This document shows positions 43,960 to 52,277 of a stretch of DNA of 64,000 nucleotides, one piece after another. The stretch is taken from assembly GCF_000181495.1 (NCBI RefSeq), contig NZ_ABCF01000007.1:30497-94496 (forward strand). The letters run 5' to 3'. Numbering within the stretch: the first letter of the stretch is position 1; the number at the start of each line of letters is the position of its first letter. The translations under genes were made by a program, and so were the position numbers. The DNA is from Bacillus sp. SG-1. GTDB taxonomy: Bacteria; Bacillota; Bacilli; Bacillales; Bacillaceae_B. Under the pieces are notes generated by a model. The model was not told the origin of the DNA. It did no database searches and saw nothing but the letters and a program-made list of their open reading frames with translations.

Positions 43960-45249
43960 TCATCGCGCCAACGGCAAGGAAATGATAACAGTTGTCCCTT
44001 TTCCCTTTTCACTGTGATAGGTAATGGTCCCCTGATGGCGCTCGATAATTTTTTTGCAAACCGCCAACCCAAGTCCCGTTCCTTTTTCTTTTGTTGAGTA
44101 AAACGGTTCACCCAGATGGTCTATACGTTCTTGATCCATTCCCACACCATTATCATTAATCTTGATAAAGGCCTGACTTTCATTTTTATAAGTTACCACA
44201 TTTACTAGGCCGGACCCTTCAATGGCTTCAACTCCATTTTTCATGAGGTTGATTAGGACTTGTTTCAATTGATTTTGATCAGCATTTACAAATATGGGAC
44301 CCGTTTCGTCCGGGTTAAATTTTATTTCGACATTATCCAGATTGGCCTGTGCTTCCATGAGGACAAGCACCTGTTTGATTATATCGTTTACTTCTTCATG
44401 AGCAAATACGATATCCTGCTGTTTGCCAAGAATCAGCATCTCACCGGATATCAGGTTGATTCGGTCTATCTCAGACAACATGATGGAAAGATGACTATCC
44501 TCCACCTTCTTGGTAACCTGCATTAACTGCACGAACCCTTTTAATGAGGTGAGGGGATTCCGGATTTCATGAGCTACCGCTGCTGCTAATTGACCGATGA
44601 CGGATAGTTTCTCAGATGCTATCATCATTTCCTCATTTTCCCTGTAATGGGTAATATCTCTCGCTATACCGAATACACCGATAATTCGTTCATCTACTAT
44701 GATTGGCAATAATGAACAACGAAGCAGCCTTTCCTGTTTGAACTTGGTGATGATCTTCATCTCAAATTTTTCAGGATTTCCTTGAAGTGCTTTATTAAAA
44801 AGCCTCTCAACGTTCTTTTGATCTTCCGGATGAATAAGAAAACGAAGGGGATTGCCTTTTAGTTCACTGACAGTGGCTCCGATGATCGCTTCTCCTTCAG
44901 GATTCAAGGCGGACAGGTTCCCTTCTCGTGTGATCTCAAATACGGCATCCGGGTTATGGTTGAATAATGATTGATAATGCTGGTTGCTCTTTTGAAGCTG
45001 ACTTTCTTTTGTTCTTAGCTCCTCAGCTGATTCCACTAATTTCGCAGCCCGTTGATAGATAAGCAAATAAATAAGAATTCCGGTAATCAATATGAAAAAC
45101 CAGCCTTTATAGCGCTGAAAGAAAACAAATACATCCATATCATTTTGGGCCATAATCAGCGAAAGCCTGTCTGAGAAGATAACCCATAAGGCACCGATTA
45201 CCACATAAACGACCGCTATTTTTCCTGCTATCTTCCTCGATTCATTCAT
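43960..45249 (-). CDS. PAS-domain sensor histidine kinase, sporulation-kinase-like
   Basis: A 429-residue membrane kinase. Two TM helices (about 10-30 and 48-68) with a short loop precede a coil and a PAS domain (about 90-205, 'YQSLFNHNPDAVFEI'). HisKA has 'AHEIRNPLTSLKGFVQLMQ' with phospho-acceptor His227. The ATPase domain follows: N-box 'QVLINLMKNGVEAIE', G1 'INDNGVGMD', 'GEPFYSTKEKGTGLGL'. The sequence around the His is the one shared by the KinA-KinE phosphorelay kinases that feed Spo0F. No response regulator gene is adjacent, which also fits an orphan phosphorelay kinase. The signal is unknown. Confidence 0.87.
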   Translation of the reverse strand: MNESRKIAGKIAVVYVVIGALWVIFSDRLSLIMAQNDMDVFVFFQRYKGWFFILITGILIYLLIYQRAAKLVESAEELRTKESQLQKSNQHYQSLFNHNPDAVFEITREGNLSALNPEGEAIIGATVSELKGNPLRFLIHPEDQKNVERLFNKALQGNPEKFEMKIITKFKQERLLRCSLLPIIVDERIIGVFGIARDITHYRENEEMMIASEKLSVIGQLAAAVAHEIRNPLTSLKGFVQLMQVTKKVEDSHLSIMLSEIDRINLISGEMLILGKQQDIVFAHEEVNDIIKQVLVLMEAQANLDNVEIKFNPDETGPIFVNADQNQLKQVLINLMKNGVEAIEGSGLVNVVTYKNESQAFIKINDNGVGMDQERIDHLGEPFYSTKEKGTGLGLAVCKKIIERHQGTITYHSEKGKGTTVIISLPLAR

Positions 45250-45397
45250 GGATAATTCCCCTGTTAATTCTGTCGATTTATATACCTATATTACCTTAAT
45301 TCATGAAATTTATGTTCACTGGCCCCTTTTCTTCTTTATTATTTACGTTTCAACTTCAACACCTCAGGATAATTAATAGGTAAGCGAGGTGAGAACG

Positions 45398-45697
45398 ATG
45401 TGGCAGAAGTACAGGTGCAAAGATTTCAGCCAAACGGGGAATGTTACGCTGCCTAACCAATGGAGACAACGGTTTGGACTCACACCCGGAAGACAGGCGG
45501 AAATATGCTATGACGAGGATGGAATTCTCATAAAGAAACCTGAACAGAACAGCACAAACAATAAACGTTACATCTCTGAAAAAGGTGCAATCCATATCCC
45601 AAAGGAAATCCGTGACATTAGCGGCATTCAACCACATCAGGAATTTTGCCTGTTTGTAAATGAACAGGAAAAGTGCTTTATTATAAAAGTCATCTAA
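45398..45697 (+). CDS. Two-domain AbrB/SpoVT-like DNA-binding protein
   Basis: A 99-residue protein made of two swapped-hairpin AbrB-type units. Unit one is about residues 9-46 ('SQTGNVTLPNQWRQRFGLTPG'), unit two about 56-99 ('ISEKGAIHIPKEIRDISGIQPHQEF'). Each has the Gly-x-Val/Ile-x-Leu/Ile-Pro core of the fold. Proteins of this fold are usually dimers of single units; a tandem chain could be a pseudo-dimer. GAGGTGAG lies 6 bp before the ATG at 45398; a GTG at 45389 is less likely. It diverges from the sensor kinase gene. Targets are unknown; a transition-state or sporulation regulator is a reasonable guess. Confidence 0.7.
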   Translation: MWQKYRCKDFSQTGNVTLPNQWRQRFGLTPGRQAEICYDEDGILIKKPEQNSTNNKRYISEKGAIHIPKEIRDISGIQPHQEFCLFVNEQEKCFIIKVI

Positions 45698-45753
45698 AGT
45701 TGCTGCTTCATAACTGTTTAAATGGAAAGGTTCCCGTAAGCCTCAAACACATT

Positions 45754-45785
45754 AAAAAAGCGAAGCAATTTACATCACTTCGCTT
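45754..45785. terminator. Bidirectional rho-independent terminator
   Basis: AAGCGAAG and CTTCGCTT pair around an 11-nt loop, with TTTTTTAAT following on the minus strand, between the AbrB-like and DeoR genes. Confidence 0.75.
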
Positions 45786-45802
45786 ATACTCTAAAGCAAT
45801 CA

Positions 45803-46570
45803 TTAACTATTTGTAATCCTTATCACCTTTACTCCATGGGCTTCCAGTTCATCTGCCTGTACAGTCGTCGTTTCTTCATCTGTTAAAATGATGTCTAACT
45901 TTTTTAATGGGTACATGTTGGTGAATAAGTCCACACCTACTTTTGTATGTTCGGCAAGTGTTATGATTCGACGGGAATTTTCATATACCTTTTCATGAAA
46001 AAGGGCCGCCTCTGGAGTCGAAGTACTCAGACCTCTTACTGTCAGGCCCCCACCGGTTGCAAAACACAGGTCATAATGGAACCGGCCGGCAAATTGGGCA
46101 GCAAGCGGATCCGTAATATTTCCGGACGACTTCATTTTTCCGCCGATTAAATACGTATGAATGTTCTCAAACTCTCTTAACTTATAGGCGATTTCAACAG
46201 AGTTTGTCACAACTGTGAATGAAAAATCTCTCGGCAGGTAAGGAATCATGGCATAGTGGATGGAAGCCCCTCCAATGAAAACCGTTTGGTCAGGATTGAT
46301 GTAAGCAGCCGCTTTCTCAGCGATTTGTTTCTGGTATGGTGTGCTTTCACCGAATCTTTCTTCATTGTTTCTGGGCATCGACCTGACCGACGGCAGGGGA
46401 ATCGCCCCTCCATGTGTTCTTTTCAACAGCTGTTCATCTTCCATTATCGATAAATCCCGGCGTATGGAATCAATGGAAACTTCAAACTGTTCCGCAAGCT
46501 CTTTTACAAGAACCCTTCTCTCTTTTTCAAGGATTTCAAGGATCTTTTTCCTTCTTTCTTCAGAAAACAT
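45803..46570 (-). CDS. DeoR/GlpR-family transcriptional regulator
   Basis: A 255-residue repressor-type protein. The N-terminal winged helix (about 1-58, 'RRKKILEILEKERRVLVKELAEQFEVSIDSIRRDL' then 'LLKRTHGGAIP') is the DeoR signature. The C-terminal sugar-phosphate-binding domain (about 75-235) has 'TVFIGGASIHYAM', 'VVTNSVEIAYKL', 'LIGGKMKSS' and 'RIITLAEHTKVG'. Members respond to phosphorylated sugars. No sugar-catabolic genes are adjacent, so its targets lie elsewhere. AAAGGTGGG precedes the ATG. The tandem repeat block 46764-46957 lies upstream. Confidence 0.88.
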   Translation of the reverse strand: MFSEERRKKILEILEKERRVLVKELAEQFEVSIDSIRRDLSIMEDEQLLKRTHGGAIPLPSVRSMPRNNEERFGESTPYQKQIAEKAAAYINPDQTVFIGGASIHYAMIPYLPRDFSFTVVTNSVEIAYKLREFENIHTYLIGGKMKSSGNITDPLAAQFAGRFHYDLCFATGGGLTVRGLSTSTPEAALFHEKVYENSRRIITLAEHTKVGVDLFTNMYPLKKLDIILTDEETTTVQADELEAHGVKVIRITNS

Positions 46571-46763
46571 AATTCTCCCACCTTTCTTACATTCTTCTTA
46601 TTCAAATTATTGCTGTATTGTTCTTGTTTTGTCAATTTATTCTCTTGTTTATTCCATTTAGTTCAGGTGCAGCTCGATCACAGGCATTAAGGTACTGTCA
46701 CCTTAGGTTCGCTCTGTTTAGCAGAAGATGCTTTTGTTGCATTACATACTGAGACTTTGTTGA

Positions 46764-46957
46764 GGACTTTAATTTTCCGTAAAAGATTTTATCGTCCTTT
46801 TAAGACTTCTATAGGACTTTAATTTTCGTTAATTGATTTTATCGTCCTTTAAAGACCTTCTATAAGACTTTAAATTTCACTAACTGATTTTATCGTCCTC
46901 TAGGGACTTTCTATAGGACTTTAATTCTCACTAATTGATTTTATAGTCCTTTAGGGT
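46764..46957. repeat. Four tandem 50-51-bp repeats in a gene-free stretch
   Basis: Units begin at 46764, 46814, 46865 and 46916 (last one incomplete). Each starts with GGACTTTAA (AGACTTTAA in the third) and contains GATTTTATCGTCCT (TAGTCC in the fourth), so each unit has its own imperfect inverted repeat. Further AAAGTCC and GACTTT boxes follow to 47053. The whole gap 46571-47125 carries no gene. Confidence 0.8.
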
Positions 46958-47091
46958 TAACTTTTTTGAGGGCACTTACCGTAACAGAAAGAATATAAAG
47001 TCCCTAGGAGACACTTATGAGACTTTCAATCCTCCAAAGCTAATCTAAAGTCCTTCAGCAACCGCCTCTCCCGCCACTTTTTAAAACCAAC

Positions 47092-47116
47092 AAAAAAACC
47101 AGTAATCAATACTGGC
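47092..47116 (-). terminator. Rho-independent terminator of hom
   Basis: CCAGTA and TACTGG arms around a 5-nt loop are followed on the minus strand by TTTTTTTG, 10 bp after the hom stop codon. Confidence 0.75.
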
Positions 47117-47125
47117 TTTTCGTCA

Positions 47126-48409
47126 TTAAATCTCAATTCTGTAAGAACTACCGACACGCCTGACGACACGGGAATCATTCAATTTGACAAGGATGTCCTC
47201 AAAGTTTTTTTGCGAAGCTTTATGGGTAACAAGGACAATTTCTGATATGCTCCCCCTCTTGGGATTTTGCCAGATTTTTTCAACACTGATTCCCTTTGTT
47301 GAGAGTAATGTGGTCACTTCTGCAAGCGCGCCGACCTCATCTTCGACCACGAGCCTTAGGAAATACTTCTTGAAAACCTCATCCGCGCTTTTCATTTTTT
47401 TAGGAAACTGAGGAATCACCGCGCTGTGACCATTAACGCCCAACCTCATATTCCGCATGACACCGACCAGATCGGAGACGACTGCTGTTGCTGTAGGCAG
47501 GCTCCCTGCTCCCGGCCCGTAAAACATGGTTTCACCGACCGCTTCCCCGTAAACATATACAGCATTATTTTCATTTTTGACCGCGGCAAGCGGATGTGAA
47601 GCAGAGACCAGGGCAGGCTGTACTGTGACATCGATTTTATCATCGTCTCTTTCGGCCACCCCTATCAGCTTCATCGTATATCCAAGCTGTCTTCCATACT
47701 CTATATCCTCTTGAGATACATTGGATATCCCTTTGAACCCGACATCCTCAAGTCCCACATTCATGGAAAAACCCAGCGTAGAAAGGATGGCCATTTTCCT
47801 TGCTGCATCCGTGCCTTCTACATCCGCTGCCGGATCGGCTTCTGCATACCCAAGTGCCTGTGCTTCTTTCAGTGCTTCCCCATACGATTTTCCTTCGTCG
47901 CTCATTTTCGTGAGGATATAGTTCGTGGTCCCGTTGACAATCCCGATGATTTTCTGAATCCGGTCAGATGCAAACCCATCCGCGACGCTGCGCAAAATCG
48001 GGATTCCCCCTGCCACACTCGCTTCATAAAATAAATCACATCCGTTCCTGGAGGCCGCTTCTAGAAGTTCCGGTCCATGCAGGGCCATTAAATCTTTGTT
48101 CGCAGTGACGACATGCTTCTTATTATCCAGTGCTTTCAGAAGCAGTTTCCGTGTCTCCTCTATTCCTCCCATAACCTCTACAATGACGTCAATCTCTCTA
48201 TCCTCAATGATTTCTGCAGGGGATGTTGTCATCAGGGTCCGGTCGACTTCGACATCTCTATGCTTAGCAAGTTCCTGCACCAAAATTTTCTTTATCTCAA
48301 CAGCACACCCTACTCCATGGACCAACTTATCCTGATGATTATGAATCACTTTCACTACTCCTGATCCGACCGTGCCTAATCCTAAAAGTCCAATTGATAT
48401 TTTCTCCAA
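47126..48409 (-). CDS. hom: Homoserine dehydrogenase
   Basis: A 427-residue NAD(P)-dependent enzyme that reduces aspartate semialdehyde to homoserine in the threonine/methionine/isoleucine pathway. Nucleotide site 'GLLGLGTVGSGVV' lies at residues 8-20, catalytic-domain blocks are 'VTANKDLMALHGPEL', 'EASVAGGIPILR' and 'GIVNGTTNYILTKM', and the substrate loop is 'AEADPAADVEGTDAARKM'. The last about 75 residues form an ACT domain ('LRLVVEDEVGALAEVTTLLSTKGISVEKIWQ') for feedback by threonine. In B. subtilis hom is followed by thrC and thrB; here a terminator follows directly and those genes are not in the window. Confidence 0.95.
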   Translation of the reverse strand: MEKISIGLLGLGTVGSGVVKVIHNHQDKLVHGVGCAVEIKKILVQELAKHRDVEVDRTLMTTSPAEIIEDREIDVIVEVMGGIEETRKLLLKALDNKKHVVTANKDLMALHGPELLEAASRNGCDLFYEASVAGGIPILRSVADGFASDRIQKIIGIVNGTTNYILTKMSDEGKSYGEALKEAQALGYAEADPAADVEGTDAARKMAILSTLGFSMNVGLEDVGFKGISNVSQEDIEYGRQLGYTMKLIGVAERDDDKIDVTVQPALVSASHPLAAVKNENNAVYVYGEAVGETMFYGPGAGSLPTATAVVSDLVGVMRNMRLGVNGHSAVIPQFPKKMKSADEVFKKYFLRLVVEDEVGALAEVTTLLSTKGISVEKIWQNPKRGSISEIVLVTHKASQKNFEDILVKLNDSRVVRRVGSSYRIEI

Positions 48410-48531
48410 ACTCTGACCTCCTGTCCCTTTTCTTCTCTGGGTATTTTAAAAATGTATTCAGCAAGTTTTCAGGTATTCCTGCAAGAAACCAGGAATATTT
48501 TTTGTTAACATGCATGTTGCACAAAGATTGA

Positions 48532-48561
48532 TTGTATGATAGATATGTAATGTAAGATAAT
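48532..48561 (+). promoter_or_regulatory. Possible promoter of the thiamine salvage operon
   Basis: TTGTAT (48532-48537), an 18-bp spacer and GATAAT (48556-48561) end 18 bp before the riboswitch. Confidence 0.4.
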
Positions 48562-48578
48562 TTCATATTTTTACACAA

Positions 48579-48664
48579 CACTAGGGGTGCGTTTAAGCTG
48601 AGAGAGACATGTCTATGTCTTAACCCTGACTACCTGATCTAGGTAATACTAGCGAAGGGAAGTG
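48579..48664 (+). promoter_or_regulatory. TPP riboswitch (THI element)
   Basis: CACT…AGTG closes P1. The conserved segments are in order: GGGGTGC, GCTGAGA, ACCCT, CCTGAT, the TAAT-ACTAGCG region and GGGAAG. With the terminator at 48744-48774 it should stop transcription when thiamine pyrophosphate is plentiful. The downstream genes are all thiamine-salvage genes, which fits. Confidence 0.93.
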
Positions 48665-48743
48665 GCGGACATATGTATGCGTATGGTCAGCGGCATGTTT
48701 TTTGGGCTGGCTGTGTTTCTCTTTACATACTTGAATTTGTACC

Positions 48744-48774
48744 AGACCACTTTCTGACAGAAAGTGGTCTTTTT
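48744..48774 (+). terminator. Riboswitch-controlled terminator
   Basis: AGACCACTTTCT pairs perfectly with AGAAAGTGGTCT around a 3-nt loop and is followed by TTTT, 22 bp before ylmB. It is the likely expression platform of the TPP riboswitch. Confidence 0.85.
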
Positions 48775-48795
48775 GTTGTCATACAAGGGGGATGA

Positions 48796-50082
48796 ATGTT
48801 GGAGAAATCTATTCAAAGTATTATTCATGACGTGGAAAAAAGAAGAGACCAACTCGTTGACCTTCTGGAAACGTTGATATGGTTTGAGACACCTAGTCCG
48901 CCGGCACGGAATACCCGGGATGCCCAAGGGTTTATCGCATCTTACCTGGAGGAAAGAGGATTCACCATCGATAAATGGGATGTGTATCCAGGGGACCCCA
49001 ATGTTGTCGGCGTGAAAAAAGGTACTTCTCCTGAACAGCACAAAAGTTTAATCATCAATGGCCATATCGATGTAGCGGAAATTGATGAGACCGAAAGCTG
49101 GACAACCGGTCCTTTTCAGCCGGAGGTAAAACACGGATATGTCATTGGACGCGGGGCGGCAGATATGAAAGGCGGCCTTGCAGGAGCTTTATTTGCGATT
49201 GGGCTGTTGACTGAAGCGGGTATTGAACTTCCCGGAGATTTAATTTTCCAGTCCGTGATCGGGGAAGAGGTCGGGGAAGCCGGGACTCTTCAATGCTGCG
49301 AACGAGGGTATAACGCAGATTTTGCCGTCGTTGTCGATACAAGCGACCTTCACATCCAGGGTCAGGGCGGAGTCATTACCGGCTGGATTACGGTGAAAAG
49401 TCCAACCACCCATCATGATGCTACCAGAAGAAGCATGATTCATGCCGGAGGCGGATTGAATGGTGCCAGTGCCATCGAAAAGATGATGAAGATCATTCAG
49501 GGGCTTCAAGACCTCGAACGCCATTGGGCGGTTACGAAGCGGCATAGGGGATTTCCACCTGGATCAAACACGATAAATCCTGCCTTCATAGAAGGAGGCA
49601 GACATCCAGCCTTTATAGCGGATGAATGTAAATTGTGGATTACCGTTCATTTCTATCCGGATGAAACCTATGAAGACGTCGCGAAAGAAGTCGAGAATCA
49701 CATTTTAGAAGTATCCAAGGCAGACATATGGCTGAGGGAAAACCCTCCGGCATTCAGGTGGGGCGGTACTTCCATGATCGAAGATAAAGGGGAAATCTTC
49801 CCTTCCCTGGAGGTGGATCCGGGTCATCCTGGAGTCGAAACATTGTCCAACTCTCACTCAACGCTTTTCATGGAGGATGCGGTAATTGATGTTTCCCCTA
49901 CTGTTACGGATGGCGGATGGCTGGGCGCGGCTGGAATCCCAACGGTCATTTACGGCCCAGGGGACCTAAACAATGCCCACAGTGTAAATGAAAAAGTTTC
50001 AATAAATCAACTTGTCAATTTTACTAGAGTGATGGTCCGGTTCATCTACGATTGGAGCGCTACTAAAAAGGAGGAAGAATGA
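48796..50082 (+). CDS. ylmB: Formylaminopyrimidine deformylase (M20 family), YlmB-like
   Basis: A 428-residue zinc amidohydrolase of the ArgE/DapE/M20 group. Metal and catalytic motifs are 'IINGHIDVAE' (His and Asp), 'GRGAADMKGGLAGAL' and 'VIGEEVGEAGT' (catalytic Glu pair); 'NNAHSVNEKVSI' holds the last ligand. In B. subtilis YlmB deformylates N-formyl-4-amino-5-aminomethyl-2-methylpyrimidine, a product of thiamine breakdown in soil, and TenA then makes HMP from it. AAGGGGGATG precedes the ATG. Its stop overlaps tenA by 4 bp, and the TPP riboswitch upstream supports the assignment over a generic peptidase. Confidence 0.9.
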   Translation: MLEKSIQSIIHDVEKRRDQLVDLLETLIWFETPSPPARNTRDAQGFIASYLEERGFTIDKWDVYPGDPNVVGVKKGTSPEQHKSLIINGHIDVAEIDETESWTTGPFQPEVKHGYVIGRGAADMKGGLAGALFAIGLLTEAGIELPGDLIFQSVIGEEVGEAGTLQCCERGYNADFAVVVDTSDLHIQGQGGVITGWITVKSPTTHHDATRRSMIHAGGGLNGASAIEKMMKIIQGLQDLERHWAVTKRHRGFPPGSNTINPAFIEGGRHPAFIADECKLWITVHFYPDETYEDVAKEVENHILEVSKADIWLRENPPAFRWGGTSMIEDKGEIFPSLEVDPGHPGVETLSNSHSTLFMEDAVIDVSPTVTDGGWLGAAGIPTVIYGPGDLNNAHSVNEKVSINQLVNFTRVMVRFIYDWSATKKEEE

Positions 50083-50756
50083 TGCAGTTCACCGACCGCT
50101 TGTTTGAAAAAGTAAAGCCTATCTGGGATAAGAATCATCAGCATCCCTTCGTTCAGGGAATCGGACACGGGACGCTGGATAAAGAAAAATTCCGTTTCTA
50201 CATGGTGCAGGATTATGTTTATTTAATCGATTTTGCCAAACTGTTCGCACTGGGTGCCGTCAAAGCAAGGGATACAGCTACGATGGGAGAATTCGCAAAG
50301 CTGCTGGATTCCACACTTAACGAAGAAATGTCGCTTCACCGTCAGTATGCTGAGCGATTCGGCATTTCGGAAGAGGAATTGGAAAGTGCACAGCCAGCCC
50401 CTGTCACACTGGCCTACACACATTACATGCTGCACGTCTCTGAAAATGGCACACTTGCTGAATTGATCTGCGCGCTGCTTCCCTGCATGTGGAGCTATTG
50501 GGAGATAGGAAAAGATTTGAGCCGGATTAAAGGTGCGACGTCTCATGAATTCTATGGTGAATGGGTGTCGATGTACTCTTCTGAAGAATTCGGCTCACTA
50601 TCCAAATGGCTGATTTCCCTGCTCAATGAGATAACCGCAGGAAAAAATGATGAAGAACTTCAACGTTTGGAAGAGATCTTTTTAAACACTAGCCGCTTTG
50701 AGTACATGTTCTGGGACATGGCTTACAACGGCGAAATGTGGCCGATAGATGAATGA
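50079..50756 (+). CDS. tenA: Aminopyrimidine aminohydrolase (thiaminase II)
   Basis: A 225-residue all-helical enzyme. It hydrolyses aminomethylpyrimidine to HMP for thiamine salvage and can cleave thiamine. Family motifs: 'HPFVQGIGHGTLDKEKFRFYMVQDYVYL' near the N-terminus, 'EEMSLHRQYAERFGI' and the catalytic 'LLPCMWSYWEIG'. Cys136 should be the nucleophile, matching Cys135 of B. subtilis TenA. GGAGGAAGA immediately precedes two ATG codons; I use the first. Overlaps ylmB by 4 bp and thiZ by 8 bp. Confidence 0.95.
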   Translation: MMQFTDRLFEKVKPIWDKNHQHPFVQGIGHGTLDKEKFRFYMVQDYVYLIDFAKLFALGAVKARDTATMGEFAKLLDSTLNEEMSLHRQYAERFGISEEELESAQPAPVTLAYTHYMLHVSENGTLAELICALLPCMWSYWEIGKDLSRIKGATSHEFYGEWVSMYSSEEFGSLSKWLISLLNEITAGKNDEELQRLEEIFLNTSRFEYMFWDMAYNGEMWPIDE

Positions 50757-51528
50757 CCATCCGCTCCGGCTTGAAGAGGTATCTTTTTCCTATAAGAAAG
50801 AGCGAAAACAGGAGCCTGTCCAGGTACTCGATAAACTTTCGCTTTCCGTGCAGCCCGGTGAATTCGTTTCGATCATCGGTCCCAGCGGATCGGGAAAAAG
50901 TACTTTATTCAGGCTGATCACCGGACTCGAGCAGCCTGCCGGTGGAAGCATTTTTATCCAAGGAAAGGAAGTCAAAGACCGGCTGGGCCTGGTAGGTTAT
51001 ATGCCCCAGCAAGATCTGTTGATGCCGTGGAGAACAGTGATGGAGAATGCTGCTCTTCCCTTGCAGCTGCAAGGTCTCAAGAAAAGAGAAGTGGAAGAGC
51101 AGGTTCGCAGCCTTCTTGAAGAATTTGGGCTCAAGGGATATGAAGACCTGTACCCTCACCATCTATCAGGGGGCATGCGGCAGCGAGTTTCCTTTCTCCG
51201 GGCATTATCAAGCGGAAATGAGCTGCTTGTACTGGATGAACCCTTCAGTGCTTTGGATGCCATTACAAGACTTTCTATGCAGGAATGGCTTTTAAAACAA
51301 TGGGAGAAACAGAAGAAGACCATTTTATTCATTACCCATGATGTAGAGGAAGCTTTATTCCTATCTGACAGGGTATTCATCTTCAGCAAAATACCTGTTT
51401 CTTCGTTGAAGGAGATTGCTGTCCCGCTTCCTCGTCCCCGGAAGTTCGAGGATATGGCCGGCACAACTATACAGAACCTGAAAACAAAACTAATTTCCCA
51501 GTTAAGAAAATCGAGGGCACTGCCATGA
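50749..51528 (+). CDS. thiZ: ABC transporter ATPase for aminopyrimidine (thiamine precursor) uptake
   Basis: A 259-residue ATP-binding subunit of the nitrate/taurine/HMP-type family. Walker A 'GPSGSGKST' (about 44-52), Q-loop 'GYMPQQDLLMPWRT', signature 'HLSGGMRQR', Walker B 'LLVLDEPFSALD', and H-loop 'FITHDVEEALFLSDR'. With ThiX and ThiY it should import N-formylaminomethylpyrimidine as described for the B. halodurans-type ThiXYZ. Overlaps tenA by 8 bp and thiX by 4 bp. Confidence 0.9.
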   Translation: MNDHPLRLEEVSFSYKKERKQEPVQVLDKLSLSVQPGEFVSIIGPSGSGKSTLFRLITGLEQPAGGSIFIQGKEVKDRLGLVGYMPQQDLLMPWRTVMENAALPLQLQGLKKREVEEQVRSLLEEFGLKGYEDLYPHHLSGGMRQRVSFLRALSSGNELLVLDEPFSALDAITRLSMQEWLLKQWEKQKKTILFITHDVEEALFLSDRVFIFSKIPVSSLKEIAVPLPRPRKFEDMAGTTIQNLKTKLISQLRKSRALP

Positions 51529-52277
51529 GGAACTGGAGCTATTATCTCTCTTCCTGCTTTTTGGTCTTCCTGTTACTAATCATCTGGCAAATCGGGGCAT
51601 CAACCTATGATAAACCATTTATATTGCCCGCTCCCGGCGGCATCCTTGCTGAACTTTGGGAACTGAAGGAAATTTTGATCACCAGGCACCTGCCTGCCAC
51701 GCTTTTAATCATTCTGATTGGTTTGACCATGTCCATCATCCTGGGAGTTTCTCTTGCGATGGCCATGAATTTCAGCCGGACCGTCGAACGGGCTTTTTAT
51801 CCGATCCTGATTGCTTCACAGACGATTCCGATCATCGCCCTGGCACCGATATTTGTTCTTTGGTTCGGCTATTCAATATGGAGTAAGGTCGTTGTGACCA
51901 TTCTTATCACCTTTTTCCCGATTACAGTCAGTACCTTTGACGGGCTTAAATCTGTCAATAAAGACCTGAGAGAACTGATGCTGACAATGGGGGCCGGCAA
52001 ATGGGCGATTTTCCACAATGTAAGTGTCCCAACGGCTCTTCCCTACTTTTTCTCGGGATTGAAGGTAGCGGTCACCTTGAGTGTCATCGGGGCTGCCATT
52101 GGCGAATGGCTTGGCGCCGAAGCCGGACTCGGTTATTTCAGCCGCAGGATGATGACCCAGTTTAACGGAGCAGCCGTGTTTGCTCCTATAGTTTTGCTGT
52201 CCATTGCCGGTATCCTTTTATTTCTGCTTGTAACCTGGCTTGAAACCATCTTTTTAAAATGGAGGAAATCATTATGA
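51525..52277 (+). CDS. thiX: ABC transporter permease for aminopyrimidine uptake
   Basis: A 250-residue integral membrane permease with about six TM helices. The EAA loop coupling to the ATPase is 'STFDGLKSVNKDLRELMLTMGAGKWAIF' (about 145-172). 'PLPAPGGILAELWELKE'-type N-terminal spacing and 'GAAIGEWLGAEAGLG' are shared with SsuC/TauC/ThiX permeases. It shares an ATGA overlap with both neighbours. Confidence 0.88.
   Translation: MRNWSYYLSSCFLVFLLLIIWQIGASTYDKPFILPAPGGILAELWELKEILITRHLPATLLIILIGLTMSIILGVSLAMAMNFSRTVERAFYPILIASQTIPIIALAPIFVLWFGYSIWSKVVVTILITFFPITVSTFDGLKSVNKDLRELMLTMGAGKWAIFHNVSVPTALPYFFSGLKVAVTLSVIGAAIGEWLGAEAGLGYFSRRMMTQFNGAAVFAPIVLLSIAGILLFLLVTWLETIFLKWRKSL

Noticed and set aside
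46764..46957. CRISPR array
   Set aside because: The units are contiguous 50-51-bp repeats without variable spacers, and no cas genes are present.
48649..49041. 130-residue minus-strand frame over the riboswitch end and ylmB start
   Set aside because: It is antisense to ylmB and the riboswitch terminator, with no supporting start signal.
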